From Syntrophomonadaceae bacterium (GTDB lineage: Bacteria; Bacillota; Dethiobacteria; DTU022), in assembly GCA_007119965.1 (NCBI GenBank), contig SKOR01000041.1:1-37346 (forward strand): a stretch of 37,346 nt of DNA, in the 5' to 3' direction. Below are positions 24,843 to 32,844 of this stretch, in pieces. A program made the translations under genes and the position numbers. Numbering within the stretch: position 1 is the first letter of the stretch; each line of letters begins with the position of its first letter. The notes below the pieces were generated by a model, which was not told where the DNA came from, made no database searches, and saw nothing but the letters and a program-made list of their open reading frames with translations.

Positions 24843-25321
24843 CAGCCCGAAGGCGGTGTATCCGATATCCTGACCCGGCCCGTGGCGGGAGTGACTATTA
24901 TGTAGAGAACATCGCCCGCATCATTAACCAGTCCCACTGTCCCCCCGCTGTTAGGTGCACCGCTGCGGTTAAAACTGAGCAACCTGTAGCCGCCAACAAG
25001 GGGAAAGTTATTCGAGCGGTAACTGACCCCTGCGGGCAGTTCAACTCTCTGCCGTTCGCCGCTATTTCCATCTTTGATCACGTAATCATCGACTGATGTG
25101 CGCATCTCGATCAATTGTGCCCAACCTGCTGTAACCGCTTTCTGCTGAGCTTTGCGCATATCTATGGCCATGGTGCGGGCGGCCAGCTCCAGGTTCCTCT
25201 TTCGCCCCAGATCAGCAACTGCGGGAGCAGCTATCAATACTATCATACCGAGGAGCATGATTACACACAAGAGCTCCACAAGGGTAAAACCTTTTTCATT
25301 AAACCTTTTTAACAAGGGCAA
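24839..25321 (-). CDS. GspH-like type IV pseudopilin
   Basis: Exported minor pilin. A short basic leader ends in KG, followed by FTLVELLCVIMLLGMIVLIAAPAV, the class III prepilin motif and hydrophobic spine; Glu5 of the mature form is present. A helical stretch (AARTMAIDMRKAQQKAV) and a C-terminal beta-rich head follow, as in GspH/FimT. Length 160 aa. It lies between pilB and aroK and overlaps the latter by 4 bp if the GTG start is used. Not the major pilin by its fold. Confidence 0.85.
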   Translation of the reverse strand: MPLLKRFNEKGFTLVELLCVIMLLGMIVLIAAPAVADLGRKRNLELAARTMAIDMRKAQQKAVTAGWAQLIEMRTSVDDYVIKDGNSGERQRVELPAGVSYRSNNFPLVGGYRLLSFNRSGAPNSGGTVGLVNDAGDVLYIIVTPATGRVRISDTPPSGW

Positions 25322-25358
25322 TTCTCCTGTTTACTGTTCCGTTCAACCCCTGCCGGAA

Positions 25359-27137
25359 TCAGTTGTTTTCCCTGTGCAGGCGGGCCAGCAGGGAGGCGCT
25401 GTCAGCAGTACCACCCGGCCCGGCATCAAATATACTGCTGAAAGTAGTCCGGATCACTTCGTTAACAGTGGTTAAACCTTCTTCCACACAGCGCAGGCCG
25501 TCCTGAACCAGCGGGATCATGCCCAGTTCGACAGCCTTCCTCTGCAGAACTTCGGCCGTTACTCCGAGCAGAATCAACTCCTGCAGTTCCTGGCCCAGGA
25601 CTAAAATTTCCTGGATTGAAGTCCTTCCCCGGTAACCGGTTTGATTGCAGCGGCGGCACCTGGCCCCCTTTAAAAGTCTGTGGGGCGGTTCTTTTTTGAA
25701 GTAGCGCCTGTAAAAAAACTTTTCATCATCGGTCAGGCTGTATTCTTCGGCACAATCGGGGCAGATTTTACGGACAAGGCGCTGTCCGACAACGCCAACC
25801 AGGGAAGCGGTAACCAGGTAGTTTTCAAGGCCCATATCGATCAGGCGGGCCACCGCCCCTGCAGCATTGTTTGTATGCAGTGTACTCAAAACCAGGTGGC
25901 CTGTAAAAGCAGCCTGGGTGGTTATTTTCGCCGTTTCAAGATCCCTGATTTCACCGACCATGATAACATTGGGGTCCTGGCGCAATATGGAGCGCAGAGA
26001 ATTGGCAAAAGTCCGGTTGATCCGCGAATTAACCTGGACCTGGTTGACCCCCCTCAAGCGGCATTCAATCGGATCCTCTACCGTGATGATATTGTCTTCA
26101 GGGCGGTTCAGGTAATTAAGAGCAGAATAAAGGGTGGTTGTCTTGCCGCAGCCGGTCGGCCCTGTTACCAGGAGCAGCCCGGCGTGGTTCAACAGCAACC
26201 CCAGGAAAGCTTTGTAGTTGTCCCTGTTAAAGCCGAGTTTTTCAAGAGGCAGGACAATTTTATCTTTTTCCAGCAGGCGGATTACAATTTTTTCACCGTG
26301 AACAGTGGGCAGGGTGGAGATACGCAGGCTGCTGCCCCGCGCGCCGTCCTTCCATTCAATATTGCCATCCTGGGGCAGCCTTCTTTCAGCGATATCCAGG
26401 TTGGCCATAATCTTTACCCTTGAGACAATTTTTGCACTGCTGTGCTTCGGGAGGGCAGCGAGATCGCGCAGAACGCCGTCTAAACGCAGGCGGACCCTGA
26501 GGCTGTCATCAGAGGGTTCTATGTGAATATCGCTGGCCCCTTCTTCGACCGCTTTTTCTATCAGCGATTTGACAATCCGGATTACGGGTGCCTCATCAGC
26601 CGAAACCTCAGTACGCCCTGCCGGGCTGACCCCATCTCCGGTGACCTGATCGGCCAACCCGGCCCGGCTCGCAACCCGGCCGGTAGGCTCCGCAATACTG
26701 TAAAGCTGGGTAATCAGGTAATTAATGCTGTTTTCCCCTGCTGCGACCGGCTTTATTTCCGCTCCCGTCAGCATGGAAACATCGTCCATGGCGGAAAGGT
26801 CCAGGGGATCGGCCATCGCCAGGGTCAGAACCCCTTCTGCTTCCGCAATCGGTATAACGCAGTGGCGCAGGGCCACCTCTGCGGGGACCCGCATGGTAAC
26901 GGCCGGATTAATGGGGTGCATGCCCAGGTTTATCACGGGGATGTCAAACTGCTCTTCTATGACCGAGAGCAGTTCATCTTCAGCAATATAGCCTTTTTCC
27001 ACCAGAAGCTTACTGATCCGCCTCCCCGATGAACGGTGTTCATCCAGGGCCGCGCTGAGCTGCTCCGAACTGATCAACCCCGCCTCAAGCAGCGCCGCTT
27101 CAAGACGGCGCCGGCCAAATAGTGCCAGTTTACTCAC
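25359..27137 (-). CDS. pilB: Type IV pilus assembly ATPase PilB (GspE family)
   Basis: Cytoplasmic hexameric ATPase driving pilus extension. N-terminal MshE/GspE-N domain (about residues 1-150), then the catalytic part with Walker A GPTGCGKTTTLYSAL, Asp box EDPIECRLRGVNQVQV, Walker B NVIMVGEIRDLETA, His box LSTLHTNNAAGAV, and a zinc tetracysteine formed by CPDC and CRRC. Length 592 aa is normal. Start is GTG with AGAG almost adjacent, so initiation may be weak. It lies 39 bp after aroE and before the GspH-like gene. Confidence 0.95.
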   Translation of the reverse strand: MSKLALFGRRRLEAALLEAGLISSEQLSAALDEHRSSGRRISKLLVEKGYIAEDELLSVIEEQFDIPVINLGMHPINPAVTMRVPAEVALRHCVIPIAEAEGVLTLAMADPLDLSAMDDVSMLTGAEIKPVAAGENSINYLITQLYSIAEPTGRVASRAGLADQVTGDGVSPAGRTEVSADEAPVIRIVKSLIEKAVEEGASDIHIEPSDDSLRVRLRLDGVLRDLAALPKHSSAKIVSRVKIMANLDIAERRLPQDGNIEWKDGARGSSLRISTLPTVHGEKIVIRLLEKDKIVLPLEKLGFNRDNYKAFLGLLLNHAGLLLVTGPTGCGKTTTLYSALNYLNRPEDNIITVEDPIECRLRGVNQVQVNSRINRTFANSLRSILRQDPNVIMVGEIRDLETAKITTQAAFTGHLVLSTLHTNNAAGAVARLIDMGLENYLVTASLVGVVGQRLVRKICPDCAEEYSLTDDEKFFYRRYFKKEPPHRLLKGARCRRCNQTGYRGRTSIQEILVLGQELQELILLGVTAEVLQRKAVELGMIPLVQDGLRCVEEGLTTVNEVIRTTFSSIFDAGPGGTADSASLLARLHRENN

Positions 27138-27176
27138 CTCTTTTTATCAGATCGGGCAGCCCTTATTGGTGGCTGC

Positions 27177-28022
27177 TTAAAGTTCAACTGCTTTCCGCAT
27201 TGCGGCAAGGGGCGCTTTCTGCCCGGTAAATTCTTCAAAAGCAATTACTGCCTGCCAGAAAAGCATACCGAGCCCGTTAAAGGCTTTTCCGCCGGATTGG
27301 CTGAAACTTTTCATAACCGCGCTTTCTGCCGGGCTGTAACGCAGGTCGAACAGGAGGCTGTCCCCGAAGGGGATCCCGCTTTCTGCAAGGGCTTCGATAA
27401 ATTCCCGGTGATCAGTGGGCAGGCTGTATACGAACAGGCGGCAGTGAGGCAGCAGGGGCAGCAGGGCTTCCGCATCCAGGGGTACAGCCGTGCAGAGCTT
27501 AAGCTGAGTTTGTGACCGGATCAAGCCTGCCAGCGACTCGGCCTTACCGCGGCTGCGGTTGGTTATATACATTTCGCCGGCCCCTTCCCGGGCCAGGCTA
27601 TAGGCTACAGCACGGGCCGCTCCGCCGGCGCCGATAATCATACATGGCTGTTCGATTTTGTAACCGGAGACCGCCTGTTTTAAAGACCGGCAAAAGCCGG
27701 GACCGTCAGTAGTAAGACCGTGCAGGCTGCCTTCGCGGTTAATGATAGTATTTACCGACCGGATCGTTTCTGCTTCTGCTGAGACAGAATCAAGAAAAGG
27801 GATCACTGCGTCTTTAAAGGGGCTGGTTACGTTCGCCCCTGCTATCGATAACGCTCTCAGGGCCTCTACAGCGGCTCCAATCCGCTTTTCCTCAACATGG
27901 GCTGCCAGGTAGGCATAGTTGAGGCTAAGAGCCTTAAAACCGCTGTTATGCATCGTCGGTGATAAAGAATGTTTTACAGGGTTGCCGAGCAGTAAGCAAA
28001 GCCTGGTTTGCGCATTAATCAT
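27177..28022 (-). CDS. aroE: Shikimate dehydrogenase
   Basis: NADPH-dependent reduction of 3-dehydroshikimate. The N-domain has LLLGNPVKHSLSPTMHN and VTSPFKDAVIPFLD (the usual N in VT-PFK is Ser here), and the C-domain has the nucleotide site MIIGAGGAARAVAYSL with YITNRSRGKAESLA. ATG at 28022 is preferred because MINAQTRLCLLLGNP matches the family N-terminus; an ATG at 28043 would leave only about a 10-nt leader and no ribosome site. Length 281 aa is normal. It heads the leftward aroE-pilB set. Confidence 0.93.
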   Translation of the reverse strand: MINAQTRLCLLLGNPVKHSLSPTMHNSGFKALSLNYAYLAAHVEEKRIGAAVEALRALSIAGANVTSPFKDAVIPFLDSVSAEAETIRSVNTIINREGSLHGLTTDGPGFCRSLKQAVSGYKIEQPCMIIGAGGAARAVAYSLAREGAGEMYITNRSRGKAESLAGLIRSQTQLKLCTAVPLDAEALLPLLPHCRLFVYSLPTDHREFIEALAESGIPFGDSLLFDLRYSPAESAVMKSFSQSGGKAFNGLGMLFWQAVIAFEEFTGQKAPLAAMRKAVEL

Positions 28023-28059
28023 CCGGGCTGCACCAGCTTCCATTAAATAAATATGCAAT

Positions 28060-28068
28060 ATTATAGCA
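28060..28068 (-). promoter_or_regulatory. Extended -10 promoter of aroE-pilB operon
   Basis: Minus strand: TATAAT (28060-28065) preceded by TG one base upstream, an extended -10; no good -35 is present at 16-18 bp. Predicted start about 28053, giving a leader of about 30 nt to the ATG at 28022. Confidence 0.6.
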
Positions 28069-28279
28069 CAGCTGGCTTCTATACGGAATATCAATATACA
28101 GATTTTTCTCAAAAACAGTTTAATCGTCAAATAACTGGCAGGATTTATCCAAGATGCGCCGAAGTATTAACATCGTCAAGCCTTTGGCACAGCCATAAGC
28201 TGCCTGCCCGCACCATTTCTCGAACCGCTCTTTTATTGCGGAGCAGGCGAACCTGCAAAGGGGGCCGAAAGAGGGCCGC

Positions 28280-29083
28280 ATGGATTTAAACTACATCTTA
28301 ATTGCGATCATATTTTTTTTATTCGGACTTTGTTTCGGCAGCTTTTTAAACGTAGTCGTATACAGGCTGCCGATCAAAAAATCACTTTCCGAGCCGCCTT
28401 CAAGCTGCCCTTCCTGTGAGAACAGGCTGGGCATCGTGGAGTTAATCCCCTTACTGGGCTACCTCTTGCTGCGCGGCCGATGCCGGCACTGCGGAATCAG
28501 GATTAGCGCACGCTACCCCATGGTTGAACTGGCGGTCGGAATCCTCTTTGTTTTGTCCTATGCACATTTCGGTCTTTCTATTAATACAGTTTTCTACCTG
28601 ATCCTGTTTTTCATTCTGCTGGCTGTGGCCCTGATCGACCTCGAACACCGCATCGTCCCCAATACTTTAGTTGCTTACGGCCTGGGCGCAGGAATCCTGT
28701 TTTACATCCCTGCCGCTGCCGATTTGCTGCTGGTTATGCCATCCTGGCTGGTTGTGGACCGGGCAGTTGCCGATGCTGCCGGGGGTTTTCTGCTGGGCGG
28801 TGCAGTGATGCTCGTTATATTGCTGGTCAGCCGCGGGGGCATGGGTGCAGGCGACATGAAACTGATGGCCCTGATCGGGCTCTACGTGGGCCTGCGCGGC
28901 GCCGCTGTGGTCATGCTGCTCGGCTTTTTTTTCGGAGCCGTCGTCGGTTTAACCTTTATGGCCCTGGGAAAACTGACCCGCAAGGACGCCCTGCCCTTTG
29001 CCCCTTACCTGTCACTCGCCGGTCTGATCCAGGTACTATGGGGCGAACAGATCTGGGACTGGTATATGAACCTGTTGAATTAG
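28280..29083 (+). CDS. pilD: Prepilin peptidase (PilD/GspO, A24)
   Basis: Membrane aspartyl protease that cleaves prepilin leaders and N-methylates the new N-terminus. The cytoplasmic zinc loop has CPSC and CRHC pairs; catalytic Asp residues lie in ALIDLEHRIVP and RGGMGAGDMKLMALIG. About seven to eight transmembrane segments. Length 267 aa is normal. GAGGG precedes the ATG. First gene of the rightward pilus operon, divergent from aroE. Confidence 0.96.
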   Translation: MDLNYILIAIIFFLFGLCFGSFLNVVVYRLPIKKSLSEPPSSCPSCENRLGIVELIPLLGYLLLRGRCRHCGIRISARYPMVELAVGILFVLSYAHFGLSINTVFYLILFFILLAVALIDLEHRIVPNTLVAYGLGAGILFYIPAAADLLLVMPSWLVVDRAVADAAGGFLLGGAVMLVILLVSRGGMGAGDMKLMALIGLYVGLRGAAVVMLLGFFFGAVVGLTFMALGKLTRKDALPFAPYLSLAGLIQVLWGEQIWDWYMNLLN

Positions 29084-29146
29084 ACTCCTGACCCTTTAAT
29101 CATTAAACCAATCGATACAGTAATAATCACACAAGGAGCTTCATTA

Positions 29147-29590
29147 ATGGACAAGTCAATTCTTGGGAGTAATTACGGGTACAGCTTTATAGAATTACTG
29201 GTTGCGATCAGCATCCTGGGCCTGGTAACCGCCCCTTTCCTGGCCCTTTTCTCCGGCAGCCACCTCTTCATAAACAGCGCCGGCCGGCAGTCAACGGCAG
29301 TTAACCTCTGCAGGGCCCGGATCGAAGAAGTTAAATCACTTGGCTGCAGCACAGCCCGTGATCTTTACTTGAATAATGATGGCTCCTCCCCAATTACAGA
29401 AGAAAGTGTTGAAGGTTTTAACAGGTTTAGGAGGGTTACTGATCTAAGGCCCTTCTATTTTTCATGTGAAAATCAACCTGCGACAGAGCTCACGCTGCTG
29501 GTAATCACGGTAACGGTATACTGGGAAGAAGGTAACGCAGGTAAATCGGAAACACTGTCCGTTTTGTTCAGCTGCAGGGAATGGAAATGA
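29147..29590 (+). CDS. Type IV pseudopilin, PilV/GspI-like
   Basis: Minor pilin: leader ending NYG, then YSFIELLVAISILGLVTAPFLALF, giving the class III cleavage site with Glu at position 5. A short C-terminal head follows (147 aa in total). AAGGAG is 8 nt before the ATG. Its stop overlaps the next gene's ATG (ATGA). Priming or tip function is inferred from related clusters. Confidence 0.85.
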   Translation: MDKSILGSNYGYSFIELLVAISILGLVTAPFLALFSGSHLFINSAGRQSTAVNLCRARIEEVKSLGCSTARDLYLNNDGSSPITEESVEGFNRFRRVTDLRPFYFSCENQPATELTLLVITVTVYWEEGNAGKSETLSVLFSCREWK

Positions 29591-30063
29591 GCAAACTGCG
29601 CAGCAGTGCAGGGCTGACCCTGATTGAGCTTTTGGTAACCCTGGCCATAATCAGCTTTGTCATTATGGCTGTTTATACATTCTACCTGACCGGCCTGCGC
29701 GGGTGGCAGCGGGGCAGCGATCAACTGGAAGCGCAGCAGAGCGCGAGGTTTGCCATGGATAAGATTATCGGCGAAGTGCGCTACGCCCATGAACTGAGCC
29801 TGCACGACGGAAACAGTGAAGTCAGGTTTAAAACCGGATGTGATATTCGGACCCTGCGCTTCAGGCTGATCGGGGAAGAGCTCGTCTTTGAATCTTACCC
29901 GACAGGATACACGGGATATTTTCATAATAAGATTGCGCTGGGCATTACCGCTTTAGATTTCAGCATTAATGATCAAAACCTGCTCACTGTTACACTGAGC
30001 GCCGGGCAGGCCCATGGCGAAAGCAAACTATCCGGAAGCGTCCGCCCGCGCAACCTGCCCTGA
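29587..30063 (+). CDS. Type IV pseudopilin, PilW/GspJ-like
   Basis: Leader ends SAG, followed by LTLIELLVTLAIISFVIMAVYTFYL, then QQSARFAMDKIIGEVRYAH, a segment typical of PilW/GspJ proteins. The start is ATG at 29587, overlapping the previous stop (ATGA), with GGGA 6 nt upstream; an ATG at 29581 is also possible. Length 158 aa is short for PilW but complete. Confidence 0.85.
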   Translation: MSKLRSSAGLTLIELLVTLAIISFVIMAVYTFYLTGLRGWQRGSDQLEAQQSARFAMDKIIGEVRYAHELSLHDGNSEVRFKTGCDIRTLRFRLIGEELVFESYPTGYTGYFHNKIALGITALDFSINDQNLLTVTLSAGQAHGESKLSGSVRPRNLP

Positions 30064-30076
30064 GGTGATAGGAAAC

Positions 30077-30493
30077 TTGCGAGATGATTGGCATGACAGC
30101 TTCTTTACAGGCCGGGAGAACGGAATGGCCCTGGTGCTGGTCCTTGTCTTTACAGCTGCCCTGCTGTCTTTCGGTGCGGCCCTGCTCACATATGCTGTCA
30201 ATGAAAAGCTGATCGCCAGTTACCACGGCCATGATGCTGCAAAATATTACCTTGCCGAATCTGGCCTCGAGGTTGGGCTGGCCGTTTTGCACAAAGATTT
30301 TTATTACGGCCCGGAGCTCAGAGGTTCACTGGACGCTGGAACTTTCACGGTCAGTTTCTCCGACTTGAGCGAGAACAGGCGCATGATTATTTCTGAAGGG
30401 CAGCTCGGAGAATACAGCCTGACCTTAAATGTTGTCGTTGAATATACTCCTGAAGACGGCGTAGTTATTATCGATTGGCAAGCTCCTGAATAA
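30077..30493 (+). CDS. Type IV pseudopilin, PilX/GspK-like
   Basis: Cleavage site RENG followed by MALVLVLVFTAALLSFGAALL (no Glu5, as is common for PilX/GspK) and then AAKYYLAESGLEVGLAVL, the PilX signature. The start chosen is TTG at 30077: AGGTGAT is 7 nt upstream and the gene then begins just after pilW. An ATG at 30014 in the same frame would overlap pilW by 50 bp without a ribosome site. Length 138 aa. Confidence 0.8.
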   Translation: MRDDWHDSFFTGRENGMALVLVLVFTAALLSFGAALLTYAVNEKLIASYHGHDAAKYYLAESGLEVGLAVLHKDFYYGPELRGSLDAGTFTVSFSDLSENRRMIISEGQLGEYSLTLNVVVEYTPEDGVVIIDWQAPE

Positions 30494-30576
30494 TACTCTA
30501 TTTATCTTTCACAGGGAGGTGGCCTGTTATCGGCTCAGCAGTAAAATATAATAAACCTCACCAGAAACAAGTCAAA

Positions 30577-31650
30577 ATGTACCGCCGCCGGTACTCGCCG
30601 ATCGGGATCGATGCGGGCAGCGCTCAAATCAAGATGATCCAGTTCCGGCAAAACCGCGGCCGGATTGCTGTGCACTGCAAGGCGCTCGGCCCGACTGATC
30701 CTGAAGCTTACAGGGACGGCATGATCGTAAAGCCGGGCCCGCTGATCAGGGAGTTGAAACGCCTGAAAGATACACACCGCTGGCATAAGAACAGGGTCAA
30801 CCTCTGCCTCGGCCCGCAGGCATTTTACCTGCGGAAAGTCAGTCTCCCGCAGATGACCGAAGCTGAAACCTGCAAAGCAATGTTCTGGGAAGCAGAAAAC
30901 CACTTTCCCCTGCCTGCCAGCGAGACAGTTTTCGACTTTTGCCCGGCAGACAGCGAACCCTTAAGCGGAAGCGAACCGCGGGTTTATCTCCTTGCAGCCA
31001 CCGCTAAAGAAACCGCTGATTCCTTCACTGCCGCTGTGGCAGCCGCCGGTTTTCAATGTGTTTCGCTTGAGATCCTGCCGCTGGCCCTCTTGCGCTCAAT
31101 GCAGGCCGGGCTACAGGGCCGACAGGAGGAAGGCGGTACCGACCTTCCGGGAGGCGAAACGCTCCTGCGGGTCCTTATCGATATAGGCCACAGGAGCAGC
31201 ACAATTCTAATCATCCGCGGCCGCAAATACCACTTTTACCGCAATCTTAAATTCGGGACTGCCCACTTCACAGAGGCCCTGCTTCAATCATCCGGCGAAA
31301 GTTATCCTGCTGCGCACCGCAGTCTCTATGAAAAGAAAACTCTTGAAGCAAAAGGCCTCCTCGAGGCAGCCGGCCACTTCGCCACAAAGCTTGAGCAATC
31401 ACTTTCCTACGCTTTTGATGTGCCGGGGCATACTGAGCCTGCCCTGCGAAGCCTCGAATTCTGCGGCGGAGGTGCCTTTATCCCCGGTTTAGCTACTTTT
31501 GTTGAGCAGAAACTGGCTGTAAAACGGAGGCTTTATAACCCCCTGTCCGCTGTCAGCGGCAGCACCCTGGTTGGGCAGCCCGAAGTTTACCGGGAAGAGG
31601 CCTTATACCCTGCCGCTCACGGCCTGGCCCTGCGGGGGTGGTTGAAATGA
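30577..31650 (+). CDS. pilM: Type IV pilus assembly protein PilM
   Basis: Actin-like cytoplasmic ATPase that binds the PilN N-terminus. The N-terminal GIDAGSAQIKMIQF is the ASKHA phosphate loop, VLIDIGHRSSTILIIRG the second, and LEFCGGGAFIPGLATFVEQKL the adenosine motif. Length 357 aa is normal. The ATG at 30577 lacks a ribosome site; the strong GGGAGGTG at 30514-30521 is 8 nt before an in-frame ATC with 16 further open codons, so the true start could be a rare codon upstream. The stop overlaps the pilN ATG. Confidence 0.92.
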   Translation: MYRRRYSPIGIDAGSAQIKMIQFRQNRGRIAVHCKALGPTDPEAYRDGMIVKPGPLIRELKRLKDTHRWHKNRVNLCLGPQAFYLRKVSLPQMTEAETCKAMFWEAENHFPLPASETVFDFCPADSEPLSGSEPRVYLLAATAKETADSFTAAVAAAGFQCVSLEILPLALLRSMQAGLQGRQEEGGTDLPGGETLLRVLIDIGHRSSTILIIRGRKYHFYRNLKFGTAHFTEALLQSSGESYPAAHRSLYEKKTLEAKGLLEAAGHFATKLEQSLSYAFDVPGHTEPALRSLEFCGGGAFIPGLATFVEQKLAVKRRLYNPLSAVSGSTLVGQPEVYREEALYPAAHGLALRGWLK

Positions 31651-32204
31651 ATTACGATCTCGACCTGCGCAGCCCGGCCGGTAAAGAAGCGGCCCGTTCC
31701 TTTAGCAGGTCAGCAGCCAGGGTGTTTTTCACCCTGTGCCTGCTCTTGATCCCGCCTGCCTTTTTTTGCGGACTGGGGCAGTATGCCGCCTGGTTAGACC
31801 TGGAAACAGAAGCCCTCCGGTCTGAAATTTCCGCCCTGTCTGCAGGGGCTGAACCGCTAATCACCATGACCGCCGAAGCCGGAAAAATCAGGGCCCGGAT
31901 CGAATTGGAAAAAGCGCTTGACCGTTCCGGAATGCCGTGGCCTCATTACCTGCAGAAAATCAGTTCCGCGGCGCCCCCTGCCCTTACCCTGGACAGTATA
32001 GAGATTACCCCGGAGAGGGGTGTTGAAATTAAAGGTTCCGGTTCCGAAATGCAGCTGCCTGCCTTGTACCAGCAAAATTTAGAACGCCTTGATTTTACAG
32101 GGTATACCGAGTTGAAATCGATTGCCCTGAACCCCCAGGGAAGTTACAGCTTTCAGATGCAAACAGACCTAATATCACGGGATGGTGTTGAAGAAGATGA
32201 ATAA
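31647..32204 (+). CDS. pilN: Type IV pilus assembly protein PilN
   Basis: Bitopic inner-membrane protein with one N-terminal transmembrane helix (about residues 25-47) after the DLDLRSP segment that would bind PilM, then a helical linker and a ferredoxin-like domain. ATG at 31647 overlaps the pilM stop (ATGA), with GGGGGTGG 5 nt upstream. Length 185 aa is normal. Assigned from order and topology; sequence similarity in this family is low. Confidence 0.85.
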   Translation: MNYDLDLRSPAGKEAARSFSRSAARVFFTLCLLLIPPAFFCGLGQYAAWLDLETEALRSEISALSAGAEPLITMTAEAGKIRARIELEKALDRSGMPWPHYLQKISSAAPPALTLDSIEITPERGVEIKGSGSEMQLPALYQQNLERLDFTGYTELKSIALNPQGSYSFQMQTDLISRDGVEEDE

Positions 32205-32745
32205 TAAGAATCAGGGTTTCACCGGCAGAGAATATTACCTGCTGGTGATTCTCGCCGTTAGCGCCCTGTTTATGGCCGGCTGGCACTTTAAGGGGACCGC
32301 CCTGTACCATGACATAGCCCGTTTACGGCTGGAACATACTTTGCTGCAAGAAGAACAGGCTTCCCTGTTGGCCGTAATACATGACCGGGAATCGATAGAA
32401 GCCGAATGGCCTGTCCTCCTCCGGGAACAAGAACGCCTGGCAAAAAGAATCCCCTGTCTTTCAGAGCTGCCGCTGGTCCTGGGCAACCTGGAAGCCCTGC
32501 TGGACAACTATGCAGTAGAAATCCGTTCCCTGCGAATCGGCGAAGTCATCTGGCGGGAAGACCATTTTGCCGTTGCCCTGGCCCTGGAGTTATCCGGCGA
32601 ACCATTCCGCCTGCAGGCCCTGCTGCAGAACCTGGAGCGGTTTCCCCACCTAACCCTTTTTGAGAGAATCCGGTGGTCGGGAAGCGGCGGGCAGGGCGTT
32701 GGACTGGAACTGAACCTTCAACTGATTTTTGCCCGGGAAGAGTAA
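32197..32745 (+). CDS. pilO: Type IV pilus assembly protein PilO
   Basis: Bitopic membrane protein partner of PilN. One transmembrane helix near residues 12-32 (YLLVILAVSALFMAGWHF), a coiled-coil region with many Glu and Leu (RLEHTLLQEEQASLLAVIHD), then PLVLGNLEALLDNYAVEIRSLRIG, a PilO-type domain. ATG overlaps the pilN stop. Length 182 aa is normal. Ends 99 bp before pilC. Confidence 0.83.
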   Translation: MNNKNQGFTGREYYLLVILAVSALFMAGWHFKGTALYHDIARLRLEHTLLQEEQASLLAVIHDRESIEAEWPVLLREQERLAKRIPCLSELPLVLGNLEALLDNYAVEIRSLRIGEVIWREDHFAVALALELSGEPFRLQALLQNLERFPHLTLFERIRWSGSGGQGVGLELNLQLIFAREE

Positions 32746-32844
32746 ACCGGCCCATGCTCAGGACAGTCGCCCGGCAACTGGCCGGCGGGTTAATGAACAG
32801 ATCATGACCAATGCAACTTTAAGCCGGCAGGGGGAATAAACATA

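Noticed and set aside
25680-26423. A 247-codon open frame antisense to pilB
   Set aside because: It is a shadow of a strongly conserved ATPase gene; no domain or ribosome site.
28200-28279. A cyclic-di-GMP-I riboswitch upstream of pilD
   Set aside because: Some purine-rich resemblance and a GCAGG-CGAA-CCTGC hairpin, but the conserved core motifs of the class are absent.
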